Assembly: GCF_932526225.1 (NCBI RefSeq)
Contig: NC_064045.1
Coordinates: 9,046,022 to 9,110,021, forward strand
Length of the DNA: 64,000 nt
DNA from: Nematostella vectensis
Taxonomy: Eukaryota > Cnidaria > Anthozoa > Actiniaria > Edwardsiidae
Reading direction: 5' to 3'
Positions 24,500-38,100 of the stretch are shown here, piece after piece; positions within the stretch are counted from its first letter, which is position 1; each line of letters starts with the position of its first letter. Under the pieces are notes generated by a model that made no database searches, was not told where the DNA came from, and was given only the letters and a program-made list of their open reading frames with translations. A program made the position numbers and the translations under genes.

Positions 24500-24641
24500 G
24501 CACGATTTAGTCGTATACGAACTGTCACGACATGTCTGAACTACGCACTACGGCATTCATAGCATCGTAACGGAGTTGTAGGCTGATTTACATTTTACGA
24601 CTTGAGCTGTTGTAGTAGAGTCGCATACAAATAAATCGTGC
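24500..24641. mobile_element. possible small MITE
   Basis: About 142 bp bounded by imperfect inverted ends: GCACGATTTAGTCGTATACG on the left against the reverse complement of ...TCGCATACAAATAAATCGTGC on the right. No coding capacity and no clear target duplication. Confidence 0.45.
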
Positions 24642-25679
24642 AGTCTAAATTAGCCCTCCGTCGCACATTTTGTTTTCTTCGACATTACAATTCTGATAGT
24701 GGAAAACTTGAAATAAGCTGGGTTATGCCATTTAGATGTTTTACAGCTGATAAAAAAAGAAAGCAGTGCAACATATTAGAAATGTATTGGCATAAGGGAA
24801 GGGGGGGGGGTGGTGGTAGGGAAAAATGTAAAATAAATTTAAATTATTGCGACTGAGTGTTGTTGACGTGTTTTATTATTTATCTTACATTTTTTTCAAG
24901 TTCGAGTTTTCTGGGTCAATAGATAGTCAACGAGACGCGTAAAAAATGAAAACGAGTAGTCTAATTGTTTTAGTATAAATCCACTCACATACTTGCTTCA
25001 AATAAATTACGATTTTAATAATTCTTAGTAATAAATAACCGCTTTTATCGCGCGAAAAGGCCGGCTATTTCGCTACTCACTATCTATGGGTCAATAGATA
25101 TTAAGTGTGGGAGCCAATCAAATTGAGAGATTCGTTACACTCTTGAAATCGGCTTAGCCCGGTGTTTACCCAGCTCTGATTGGGTTTCCTGTGGTTGACA
25201 AGACGTCTCAACCCCCAAGCCTCACGACCATCTACAAGAATCCCGAACAATAGGCCATTGACTAGGGCTGCCTTGGAACCATTTTAACCTGGAAAGTCCA
25301 CTTATCATTTAGTGGTGCGCAGTTGCTGTCGCATTGCATCATAATTTCGCTAACTTAAACAACCCCTCCCTCCCTTTTGTTTGCCAATCTTAGACTTTTT
25401 GTTTCAAGATTATGCATGCGCTAGGCTGAAAGTTTTACCCACCCCCAGTTAGATGCAAAAGTAAAACAAACGCAATAAGGATCCGGTACCACCCTAAATT
25501 TAACTGGACTTCCTTACTTTACCACAATGTATTTTATTTTCAATCTTTTTATTTTGTTAAGTTAAGAATAAATTGTGATTATTTTCCTCTGTAATGTTAT
25601 TTTCATTAAAAAAAAAAACTTATTACAAGTAATGAATCGCAACTCGCAAAGTTTCTGTACAACCAGAGTAGTAAAGGGG

Positions 25680-25930
25680 GATATAGATCACGTTTTCACG
25701 GACCGAAAAATGCCTTTTTAACGTTTCACGGGTTGAAACAAACGGCATCAAGAAAATTACTATAATTAGACTAGAATAACAGGAATAAACTAAATCTCGG
25801 TCAACGCAGCCTCAAAAGTTCTAAATCTCGTTTCACGGGGAGATAGTTGGATCACGTTTCACGGACATCGAAATGGAAGATTTCACGTTTCTGGCAGTGA
25901 AAAATGGCCAAATCTCGTTTCACGAAAACA
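25680..25930. repeat. degenerate TTTCACG-rich repeat
   Basis: GTTTCACGG or a close variant recurs at least seven times in about 250 bp, with spacers such as GATCACG and AAATCTCG. The complementary motif (CGTGAAACGTG, CGTGAATCGTG) makes up the block at 55340-55560, so both probably belong to one dispersed family. Confidence 0.6.
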
Positions 25931-26535
25931 CCCTTTACCACCCTGTATGACTGGGTTATGGAATATCAATTTCTCGGGCTATGCTTTGCTCCTAACTGTG
26001 ACAATAAGAAACATGCTACCGTGCATTTGCACTTATATGCGATGTACCACGGATCCACAATCCATTTCAGTCGCAGCTCGCCTGATATAAAAATAGTTAA
26101 ACTAAAATTTTAACAACGAATGGAATATTTTAGAATTATCAAGAACCATAGATTGCTTGGGTCGTGCCAAGACGTGTGCTTTTACTCACGAACTCCATAA
26201 TTGCGCTGAGAAATGATCCGACGAAAGCCCCTTGTTATGATACTAAACGTTGCCAAACAATATCAGGCCACCAAGGTCTCAGATAATTAGACCAGTTGTG
26301 TCCCTTTTGAAGTATTTAACACACAAAAAACGCCAGCGAAAATTCAAGGTCAATGATTTAATGTACCCCGTGAACCGCGAATCAAGTGTGGCGTTGAATT
26401 TCATGGAATTTTTTAGTCTTTTCAAAGGAAATGTTCTCCTTGAAGCTTTTTGTCACTGTTTAATATTTGCAAATGTTCAAATTTATCAGACCAATTGCAA
26501 AAGTTGTGCATTTTTATCATCCGGTGCGCACCGTC

Positions 26536-27674
26536 TTAAATTCCTTGCCCCGTTTTCTTTCGCAGTTGCTTAGCCTGCCGTGTTTTCCCATGTATCATTC
26601 TTTTCTTGCTTTTTCCCCTTCTTCCTTTTCGCCGCCTTTTTTCAAAAAACTCTTGCAACCTATTCAACATTCGCTTCAAATCTTGGTCAATCAAATCAGC
26701 CTCGTATGCGCAGCATTTTTCATAAGCCACTTTGTACTTCTTACATTTCCTCAGTCGTACATTTTTAAAAGGTCTTGCAGGGTGAATCCAAATCTTTGTT
26801 TTCATCTTATGGAAATGTTCGTTGTTCGGGGCGATCGAAGCGAGTGTCGTGGCATAAACACAAGCCTCTCCAATCTTTGCCATTTCTCTTCCAAGAGAGC
26901 AGCACCGGTCTTTTCGCGACATTTTGCGCTTTTGTGGTTTTTGCGTGGGTCGTTTCAAGAGATTCGCTGGAACTTCGTTAGACGCGGGGTCTGAGAGATA
27001 AATCATGAAATACTTTGAGCAATTAACTTATCAGCGCATCTATGCTTAATGTATTTATGGCAGTTAGCGAATAATGCGATATTTCAATGAAGGGGTCTTT
27101 TGTAGAGAAATTTACAAATAGTTCTTACCATTCAGTATCCATAGAGAAAATTATAGCGAATTTGATTACCAAGTAGGAAAAATATATTTGAATGTTATAT
27201 GTTTGTTTTCATAGTCTTAACATACTTTAAAGCTAGAAATCACCCGCCCAATGCCTCACAAAATAAATTGTAACAGTTTTCCATGAAATTGTACTACTAA
27301 GGACACTCCAAAACATTCAGGCCATTGTCAGATATGCTATGACCGCTAGGCAACTTCCTGATTGCGAGCAACATGAAGATAATAACAAGCGCTTTACAAA
27401 ACTTTAACTAAAAGATTCTGAGTTTGTTAGATTGCAGGTGGGGTTCTTAGTCTTAGTTCTTAATACTGCGACCTTGCAATTTGTAGCAATGCCTTCCATT
27501 TTTCATTTAGCTTTAGAACTCGCTTTGTTTATTATTTCACCCCTGCACCTCTCTGCGCCGAGTTTAGCGTGTTTATCCTAACTCACCTAGAGATATAAGC
27601 CCTGCAAGGCTCTGACAACCAGCGAGCTCCAGCACAGTGAATGTCACAATCACACCAGTACAAATCAGCTTCAT
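26536..27674 (-). CDS. secreted basic protein with anaphylatoxin-like cysteine pattern
   Basis: Two exons, 27674-27587 and 26990-26536, with donor CTAG|GTGAGT and acceptor CTCTCAG in matching phase (GAC codon split 1+2), giving 180 residues. Exon 1 encodes a signal peptide (MKLICTGVIVTFTVLELAGC). The mature part has six cysteines at 59, 60, 73, 112, 122 and 123: CCSLGREM at the start and KCKKYKVAYEKCC at the end. This C-C..C..C..C-C order matches the anaphylatoxin-like modules of fibulins and complement C3-C5, with a longer central loop. The C-terminal ~45 residues are extremely basic (EKRRRKGRRGKSKKR), suggesting heparan-sulfate or nucleic acid binding, or dibasic processing. The longer open frame starting in the intron at 27006 is not used. 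Orthology unknown. Confidence 0.75.
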
Positions 27675-29150
27675 ATCCGCCCACGCGTACTCCGTACACC
27701 TTTCTTCGCTTTCTGGAAATGTCTCAAGTCTTGTCCTTTCTCTTGTAGTTGTTCTAGTGAGGAATCGGAAGTTTCTAGGGCGTCTTGTCAGTAGAACGTC
27801 AATGAGTACTCTCTGTTATTGTTCCGATGTGTCAAAACACCTCCCCGGGAAGCTCGTTTGCCGGCAACTCTGAGAGGGAGGAGTTCGGTTTCAGTTTGAA
27901 GCTCTGCTCCGGGATTAAGGGTCGTACTATCATAACAAACTGTACTGGAATTGAATCCTATGCAAAGCGTATAAGCGGATTTGCGCGACGTTTGTAACTG
28001 TGAAGATCCGGTGTGAATCCGCCCAAATGAGACAGGGTAAGGTTGCACGTACATAAGACTCTCGCGCGGGTCAAGATCCCTCTCACCTCCCCTAGGGGCA
28101 TCTCTTGCGCGCAAGTGTAGGGATATCGCGGTAAGCGTAGCTTCCCTCGCGACGCCTGCAAGGGAGGCTACGAGGGGGAATACATATAATCCTTAAAGGG
28201 GAGAAGACATTTGGGTGCGAGGACCTTCCCTTACCCCCTGGGTGCGAAGGGCATACGACACGCAAGGCCACTAACATCCCTCAAGCAGTAAGGACATTTA
28301 GGCGTGAGGGAGGACACCACCATCCCTCGGAAAAGACATACGAGTGCGAGGACCACCCACCGCTGGGAGAAAGCACGGGTGCCGTGCTTCGAGACCGCCA
28401 GTGCTGAAAAACGCAAGACTAGTTCCAGTACCGCGCGGTTAAACCAGCCTTTTTGTTTTGAAATGGCGGCTTTCTATGGCTTTTTACAGGCGAACTGTCA
28501 CATTTTGGCGAATGCTAAGAAAACTAAACCAAACCTAAGGCTATAATTTTCTTTATGACTCCCTCATTATCACACAAATCTGTCATCTTTTGTACAGTAT
28601 GGTTTTAATGCTGTACAGTTAGTCAAATCAGCGACTGAAGTCAGCCTTTCGTACCTTTACTCGAACGATTCAACACTACGATTGTGCTTGTTTTCGCCAG
28701 AGCACGCGCATACATTATTCAGCACTGTCTTCGAGACCTAGCATTCGGATCCCAAGGGCAAGAGTGATGGACAACACTTTATCACTTATGAATGTTAAAG
28801 TGTTGTTAAAACAAAAAAAAAAAACAAAAAAATCGATGATAGCGAGAAATGTATGTGAACGAAAGCCCATCGATCCCCTCCCGCCCTGTTTTAGTCCTCT
28901 ATGCTCCCCCTCCTGGAACTGCCCATTGACGTCCCAACAGCCTCAATACGTTCTCTTACTTACACAATCGGTTTATTTCAATCTTAAAATATTGCACATT
29001 GCGCTCCTTTGTACAGACAGCGGAAAATGCGTTTTGTTTTTCTTAAATCCTCAATTACATACAATGCACCAACCCCAGTTAACTGGCAGAAAATAATCAC
29101 GCTATAATCACGTGACACAACACGCCATACAGACACGTGATAGCACGTGT
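27675..29150. other. spacer with degenerate G/C-rich repeats
   Basis: Upstream flank of the secreted-protein gene and downstream flank of UQCRC2. From 28060 to 28390 there are diverged repeats with motifs such as AAGACATTTGGGTGCGAGG, AAGGACATTTAGGCGTGAGG and AAGACATACGAGTGCGAGG. A short ORF after GAAATGGCGGC at 28463 has no support as a gene. Confidence 0.5.
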
Positions 29151-32100
29151 TTAGAAGAGTTCGTCCACGTGGGGCACATTGGTGACGTCACCGGCGGCTG
29201 AAAGGCACGGCTTGCTGGACATGAGGCGTTTGGCGACCTGGGGCGAGACAACATAAAAGGATTGAGATATTTTCACAGGGAAATAGTTTACGCTATACAA
29301 ACAATGGTACTTTTAGGGGAAGATCTAGCTTTCCGCTAAAAGGGGGGGGGGGTGGCTAAGTGACAAAGAGGGGAATTGGTAATTTTTTTTTTTGTTACTT
29401 ATGGCTTTCTGACAGCCCAAAGGGGGGTTTAAACCCCCTAAACCCTCCCCCTAGATCCGCTACTGATTTCCAAGGCAAAGTCATGATGTATACTACAGAC
29501 CTGCTAAACACCATATTTACAGGTTAATATTTGCAGGGGTGCACGCGCTCGAATATCCGGGAACTACAAGTTTTAGGCGATAAAACTATTGGCGGGAAAA
29601 TTAGAATACGCGTGCGAGTTTTCCGTCTTTTTTCTTCGCTCTGACGAGTCCCTCGTCCATTACATGTTAAAACCTTCCTAGCTTGCGAAGCAAGCGTTCC
29701 TTTGTGTTTGAAGGGGGTAAAAAACCTAAAGGAATGTAAGAAACGGACAAGTTCGATGAGGGAAATTTTGACCGCGCGTAAAACGGCTGGCGTATTCGCA
29801 GATAAATAAAAGGCTCTTAGACCCCACAAAAACCGCCAGCAGCTTAGGCTATCAAAACACACGGGAACGCTTGCTACGCAGGCTACAACGTTCCCTTCAA
29901 GAACGCTAGCCAGCATACCCTTTGCTATTGTTTGTTTTCATTAAATATTTTAAAACAACACTGTTGTATGTGATGACGTTTTGAACTGTAACCATCAACA
30001 AAGTTCTATACTTGATTTGTCAATTCCGACCGAAAATATCAAAGTATTCCCCACAAATCAGCCGATGGAAATGGATGCTTTCTTGAACCTGGTATTCTTT
30101 CTAAGACGACAAAATGATGGCTGTAGACCAGTGTTCGGAGCCCTGTACTAACCGCGAGAAGGTCGGCCTTGGAGATGGCGTCCACCATGGTGGCAGCATC
30201 ACTAGCAGGGCTGTATGAGCCGGTCGTCAGGACCTGGGGGAACACACGACTTCAGTCAATATACAGAAGAACCCCGATAGGCCGGCTTTTCGCCAGGGAA
30301 GGAAACAGAGACATAGAAAAGCCGTGACGTGCGTGGACGCGACAGTTCTTGAACATCAGCGTGAGGAACAAGTTAAAGAACGGGACTGTTCCGTTTACTC
30401 CTTCTCTGTTGCGTCTCATGTGCGCTGGTTTTCGCACGCGAAGTAAGCATATCACCTTCCCACTTACTCTTCCGTTTACTTTGTTAATAAAAGCATGTCT
30501 TTTACTCACCCAATACGAAAAAATATTTTTTTTTTCTTCAACCGTCAATATTTCAAGGTACAGTCGTCTCGAAAAGTCATTTGTTGAAAATATCTTAGGG
30601 AAGAGATCCGGAGGAAGGTCTTGCAAGCAAAGAAGACAAGGGGAACACCTATGCTAGCCCAAAAACGAGTGATTATACGCCAGAGGTGTTTATAGGTTAT
30701 AATTAGCCTACCTGTAGGCTTGGATAGTTTTTACAGCACGAAAACACGCGGGACATTTCCCCCCTTCCCCCTGCGGAGCGCATTATTCGAGATGGCAGCC
30801 GTGTTATGCGAACTCCGTGTTTTCGGGGATTTTGGCCGGAAAAAAACTATCAAAGCCTACATGTAGGCCAGGTATTAATTGGAAAGGGTACGTAGAAATA
30901 ATGGTTGATACTGCTTATCTAATGCTTTTCACCTGGGCTCCAATGTCCTCAAAGTTCGTCTGACCGCTTTCATTGTTCATTAGTAGGCTTGCTTTCAATT
31001 GGTTCCTGCACAACAGAAAAACAAGAAGCCATTTGTAATAACGTATTTCTCTTTTTTATTACCAGCTTTCTATTGAAAAGTAAGAGAAAAAAATGTAAGG
31101 GACCATCCATTATTTTTTTAGGAGTGGGAAGAGGCATTTAGAAAAAAATGCATGTCTTTTGGATCTAAAAAAAATCTTGCAGCACGGTTTGTTTCTAAGG
31201 AATAAAACATAACTATTGCTCAACAAAATCTGACCCCTGAAATCAGTCCTCGAATACTATAGGTATACAGTGTACATTAGCTCTATTGGCAAATAGGTAG
31301 CTAGAAGTGAGTCCAAGAGGGGAGGCATGCAGCACCTTTTACAACCAAAAAGCGGTGAATGTTATACACCTATTATTTCACAAAAGGTTGTCAGTGCAAA
31401 TGGCGAATGGCAAATGGCTTATGAGTACTAATTATTCGTAAAATTAAACGTGTTAAAGCCAAGCACTGATAACCTTTAATAGATAATTGTTTGGATTTAT
31501 CCATATTCTTCGAGACGCATGGTTACTTTCGGTCGTAGAACTGCCATTTGCCACGGAAACCTTTATTGAAATAGGTGTATGTACATTTTTATTATGTGTC
31601 CAGGTTTGAGTTAAAGGAGCCAGTACTCACTTGGCACGGAGGAGTTCATCGTCGCTAACCTCTCCCTTGGCCACCTTGGCAAACTGACCCAAGCTAGCCT
31701 TCATCACCTACATGAATCGTATCAGCAGAAAATGTAAACACACTTTGTAAGGGTGCAATTTGTAGATCTCAGATAGTAGTAGTACCATCGTGGGTACCTC
31801 ATTACAGCAGGTAAGCTAAGCAGTGTATCTCACACGATATTCCATCATGACTAGCTGATATAAGTATGTTTCCAGCCAATTAGCCGGGACACATCCGCAT
31901 TTTCTTTCTTCTCTGTGTCCACTTCTAGGCTTTGGAGATTCCCTACTACTGTGCATACCTTTTCAATCTCCGCAGGAGATGCGATAAAGTAGCATCCAAA
32001 CAGACCACTGTCAGAGTAACTCATGTTTAGGGCTGACACCTAGAAAAAAAAAAGAATAACAACATGAAGCCCAAAAAGTTGAGTTCTTGAACCAGAACAA

Positions 32101-35100
32101 CAATACACCAAAGACTGGTATTCGACTCTGCCCAGTGTCTCTGGGCAGAGTCGAATACCAGTTTTTTGGGTATTAGAAAAAAAAAGACTCTGGTTTTTGG
32201 TGTATTAGAAAAAAAAAGACTCTGGTTTTTGGTGTATTAGTAAAAAAAAAAGACTCTGGCAGAGTGGAAAACCAGTTTTTGGTGTATTAGAAAAAAAAGA
32301 TAGATAGGTAGATTATAATATAGATTTACAATTTAAATTGTAAAAATTCTGCTCAATATGATATGCAATAAAGTCAAGAAGCAGATCAATGTCCATTTGA
32401 AGCCATTGTATTGGGCTAGTCTACTGCTTTTGTATTTATTTACTAGTATATGCACTAGGATAACTCCCAAAGCTATTTGTATTTGCACTAAATACCGGCT
32501 TCACCGTGGTACAGAAATGCCTTCATATTGATACTTTTATGCCAATAAAAAATAATAATTAAATATTTTGGTATCTTTAAGTGTCAACCTAATAACATGT
32601 ATGTCGGCAAGTCGATGTTAGAGAGCATTCGAAATCCAGGCCCAATAATGCACTATAAAAGGGGAATGATTACATGAAAGGTAATGTATGGTAACTTACA
32701 GCAAAAGGTCCTTGCGCTACTTCACTTGCTGCCTTATTGAGCCTGCAATCACCATGTACAGCAATCATACAACAAAGCCAGTAAAACACGAGCTCTGTAG
32801 GTGTCATTGTGTGTATCATTAATAAGGATCACATTTTAGTTGTTGTATAAAAGAAATACATGTAGATCTCCTTTTTTGTGTGTATGTCCTCTAATAACGT
32901 CTCAAGGCATACTTTCTTGTTAACAAAAAGCTGTGTTGTACTTGTGTTAAAGAATTTTGATTAGCCACTCCTTGCTTTTTGTTAACATCTGAAAAATATG
33001 ATGGTCTATTGGCATGGAAACTTCAAAATAACCATCCACAATCGAAGTCTCTGGTACGATATCGATGATATTTGGTTGAAAGTTTCTTAGTTACATGCTC
33101 TTATCACCCATTGGAAATGGATGCTTTGTGTGACTCGGTTTTGTGCAGGAGCATAAACGACGTGATTGGCCTTCTTTAATGATATGTAAGCATAACCACA
33201 ATCTACAAACGTGAGCTGCTCACCTGGATGAGGCCATGTTGCTTCCCCATTTTACAGATGGTGTGCTGCCCATCACTCTCTAAAATCACAAACAATAGAC
33301 TTATTCACAGGGACTGGTGACCCAGGAAGCATTTGTACTAGGCCCCACCTAATCAATGAAATGTTTTTTTAACCAAACTTAATGGAACTTATCTTGTTCA
33401 ATTTATGCCTAATTGGTTTGGCAATAAAAAATCAATTTCACCAAAACAAACATGCTCGAGGATGATCCAGCGTATTTCGCGGTAGTGACCTTTGGGAGTG
33501 CTTGCAAAGTTAGCTGGATCCTCGAGCATGCAAAACAAACACCAATCGGAAGTTCAATCCCATAGATTCTTGTACTATCATAAGTGCAATATGGCAATAT
33601 TGATGGCATGATATTGATGGGTTGCATATAGTATTTATTATTGTTATGCATTTCATTCAACTTTACAAACCTGTAAAATGCCAAGAGCTAGAAGATCTTT
33701 GCTTCCCAGACTGTGTTGAACAAGCAATAAGGCATTAGAGACAACAAATCATTAAAAACTAAAATTGAACAAAACATGCCATTGGTAAAGCATCTGTTTT
33801 ATTGTATTTGAGGATTTTAAATAGAAGGGTTCAAGGTAAAAAAAACATTGGAATAATCAGGTTTAAGAATTCATTAGAAAGGTTCAAATAAGCATGAGCT
33901 TGAGAAGGCTTTGAGTTATTTTTAGATCAAGTTACAGTGAAACCTGGATTTTACAATGGCATTCCTTTCTCCCCGCCTAAATACATTGATATGTATTAGA
34001 AAATACCTCGATCAAACAATATTGGATAGAACAATTTTCTTGATTTTGCGTTACAAATCTGTTTTCCCGAGCATAATTTTAACCTTGATACAACCCCAGA
34101 CACGTACCGTACAGTTAATCTATTTATTTGACTTGACAGATTTTGTTGGAGAGTGTACTGTAACTGAACAGTCTTTTGCAGATTACAGTTACAATATTAT
34201 CATTTTGTAAAAGTTGACAATTAACCTGACCTTACTACAATGATATTTTCAATGGATTTTTCTTTATATCGTAGAATCGAGGACCTATTTGCAATGATTC
34301 CTCAATTTTTTTATAAATTTTCTTTCTCCCAAAGCATATCGTAAAACGCAAGTTCCACTGTATTCATGTTACGGTTAAAGATTGCTTGCAGGCATGGTGT
34401 TTGTTTTTGTAAATGCACATTTTTTTATAAGAAACCAACTTTTAAACTATATACAAGACCCATAAATTTAAAAAGGCCATCAACATGCCATTAATCATAA
34501 AGCAACTTGTTCACATATTTAAAACTCAAAGGAGGAGCGTCACACCTTCTCAAGTCTCCCGAAACGGATAGCCCCGATAGATCTCTGAGAAAGGGGAAAA
34601 GTGCTGTTGATAAATCTTCAAAATTCTCTCTGTTTTACTGCCCATCCGAAAGCTAAATCCAAGTTTCTGTTACGAACAATGTTTTTTCTTATTAGCTTGC
34701 GTTATATTTTGAAGGATACATAGTCGTTTTCTGATTAAAAAATGAGTGAGATGAAATTCGAACCACAACATTGCCTTAGAATCTTCGATATGGCCTCCAG
34801 GGGCCAAGCGTTGAAAACATATAGACGCTTATTTCATCAAGAAAAAAGAGATTTCTCAGGGGGTTTGAGTCATAACAAACAGTACGATTAACTAGCACGA
34901 TTCTCTTGCAATCTTTATTACCAGATACTCTTGTATAATGGACATCTCTGATTGGCTATTTTGAAAAATAGTACACAGGCTTCCCGTCTTGCGAGTTACC
35001 GTGACGCTCCTCCTTCATTTTTAATTTTCAATATTCTTATTTTTATCCATTTGTTTATTTTTATCAATTTTTTCATACAGTACTGTAGATATAATAGCCA

Positions 35101-38100
35101 TTCTTATTACTTATTTTCTTTAGGTTTATTATTGCGCATTTACTTGTGTTCTTTAGGCTGAGTATTATGCATTTACATTTACTATCATTCATCGTCATCT
35201 TATAATTATCATTGAATTTAATTTCTCCTTCCCTCAACAGGACTTACCCAGCACCTTGAACTGCTAGGGTGGCATGCACTAGCGAAGTCGGCTTGTGAAT
35301 CAGCGACTCTCCTGCAAAAAAAAATTAAAAACCTGAAACATGGATTAGGGTGGTGTTACACAGGATAACATGCAACAAAAAAACTTTTTGTACATTGTAT
35401 TGCAATATTTATAATCGTATATTTTTAATGGTCTGTGAAATGAGATGCATACAACAGGCCCTGATTACAGGTCCTTATTCTATGAGGGCGTAGAAACAAC
35501 TTTTATCAATTGATACCAGCCCTAGCCTAAACACCACTACATACAAGCGACAGCCTACTATTTATTCTCCTACACCATTTCTACATGAAATGGGCTGACG
35601 AATGTCCCCCCCCCCCCATAAATTCAAATTCTGGATCTGCAAATAGCATAGAAACAAAGAATAATTATAATTTGGCTTACCTCCGTGATACTTGGCAGGA
35701 TCCTTGGTGACAGCTTCTCCAGATGACGGCAAAGATGAGAGTGAGGCTTTCGCATGATCTACCAGCTGGGCATGGTCAATACCTATACAACAACAACATG
35801 GTCAATACCTGGACAACAACAAACTTGTCAACACCTGGACAACAACAACAACACAACAACAACCACCACCACCAATGGTCAATACCTGGGCAACAACAAC
35901 AACATAGTTGATACTTTGACAACAAAAAAACAACATGGTCAATACTGGGCAACAACATGTTTGGTCAATACCTGGACAATAACAACAACATAGTTGATAC
36001 TTAGACAACAACAACAACATGGTCAATACTGGGCAACAACGTGGTCATGGTCAATACATGGACAACAACATTTTAGTATTTATTCCTACAGGCAATCGTC
36101 CTGGTTTTTAAGTGCAGACTGTCTACATGACAAGTTTTCATGAGCTTTGTGATGCCTTGGTTTTTAAAGCAGCATTGTCACCAGTTTACTTCCAGAGGTC
36201 TGATGGAAACCCCAATCATTAAAAGACAATAGGATCTATTAGAATACGCAAAATTTAACAGGCCATCCGCTCTAAATTATCAATCACACCCTCAAAGAAC
36301 CTTCCAATAGACATTTTTTTCATAATTTTAAAATATTTTTCTTGTTTTCTGTTAAATGTCACTGTGGCACCCTTCTGTCACCTTGGCTTTTAAGTGCTGT
36401 ATGTAATCATGTTCACTTACCAACACCAACAAGAGCCATCCTTTTGCCTACAAAATGCTTGCCCTTGAAGTCGAGCAACTAAAACAAGTGTAACAAGCAA
36501 GTTGAGTCATATAACAAGATGACGGCATCAGTAAGAGTAATGTTTACGCCTGGCTCCCTTTACAAAAAAAAGTACAATTTAAAAGAGTGAAAATTGGGTA
36601 TTCATCAAAAATCTATAAATGGAACTACAGTGTTAGGTTTATGGAGCAGATCCTGAATTTTATGAAGGGGGTGGATTATGTTGAATTTGAGGGGCTGGAC
36701 ATAAGCTTGAGACCTAACAGTATCTGTTATTTTATACAAAACAAGATTACGTTTCCTTTTTTTACCTCCAGAAAGGGGGTGGTTTTCCCTGCTAGCAGAG
36801 GCCTCTTTTCTCTGTATTTCGCTGGGCTGGGGTTCGCGAGGAAAAGATACCTCTGCCATGGGTCGCAAGTTCGTTTGATCAAACCGCCGTCCACGATCGT
36901 GGACGAGATCCAGAGCGCATGCCCCGTTCATTAATTACTGGCCACTATTTGAGCCCACAATGACTAGCGCATGCATGAAACGTATATCCGCTGCGGGATA
37001 ATAAGCCCGCATTCGAAACGGCGTCCTCCGTAGAAATATCACGCGACGAATTATAAAAGAAGCCATTCAATGCCTTATCTTCATTCAGAATTTTCTCTCT
37101 TTTGACTAACGAGTCAATCTTCCATTTACAGGTTTTGCATATTCTTCTGGGAATAGCTGATCTAAGTTTACCAAAAAGTTTTGTAACATTTTCTTCGAAT
37201 CCAACTGTGCGATATTTACATTGAAGAAACTCGCCTGCCCAGATGTCTTAATCCCACAAACAAGACAAAACTCGTCTTTGCTGCGTTTGTTGTTCAATCT
37301 TTTTAGTGACGTTTTAGGTGATTGAAATTGAACAGTTGTTTTCTTTTTTCGAAGAGGAGAACTAACCGGAGTTTGATTCATGATTTTCGACTAAACCCAT
37401 GCAAAGCATATTAGCATATTGACAGCTTTCGCGCGATGGTACGGGTTTTGGCACGTCGGTCGCTTATTAAAGCTCACGCATGCGCAACAGAAACAGTTTC
37501 GACCCATGGCAGAGGTATCTTTTCCTCGCGAACTCCAGCCCAGCGAAATACAGAGAAAAGAGGCCTCTGCTAGCAGGGAAGGGGTGGTTATCCACATGAT
37601 CAAACTCAAACTGTATCCACCCCAGTAACTAATGTACAGTATGCATTTGTATCCACCCCAGTTACTAATGTACAGTATGCATTTGTATCCACCCCAGTAA
37701 CTAATGTACAGTATGCATTTGTATCCACCCCAGTAACTAATGAACAGTATGCATTAGTATGCATCTCTCACCTCTTTGGTGCTGATTCGGCTGATTCTGT
37801 GAGGCAGGCAGTAAATAGAGTTTCCCAGATTCTTTCTGTTGGTATTAGTATTGGTAAATTAAAGAAGTGTTTTGTGACTCTCTCCATGATTCATGACTGG
37901 AAATATTTCATTCTTGTGAATCGGAAAGTTATTGAACACTATATCAGTTCACCACACTCACCTAAAAGCAATTTTGTGAAGTTCCTCAAGAACACCTGGG
38001 TCAATAGATAAATGCGGAAATAAATAATAAAAAAAGACTGATTTTTAGAAGCTAGGGGGTTGTGTGCCTAACATTACCAATCTGAGGCTGAGTGTTGGCA

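Larger units (their letters stand above)
23787..26535. other. intergenic, no gene recognised
   Basis: Between the Ras-like stop codon and the 3' end of the secreted-protein gene. It holds a C11 tract near 23980, a G10 tract near 24806, a possible MITE at 24500-24641 and a TTTCACG-rich repeat at 25680-25930. I see no supported exon. Confidence 0.5.

Noticed and set aside
35723-36026. CAA-rich open frames (Gln/Asn/Thr or Cys/Val repeats)
   Set aside because: They are readings through the degenerate acceptor array of UQCRC2 exon 11.
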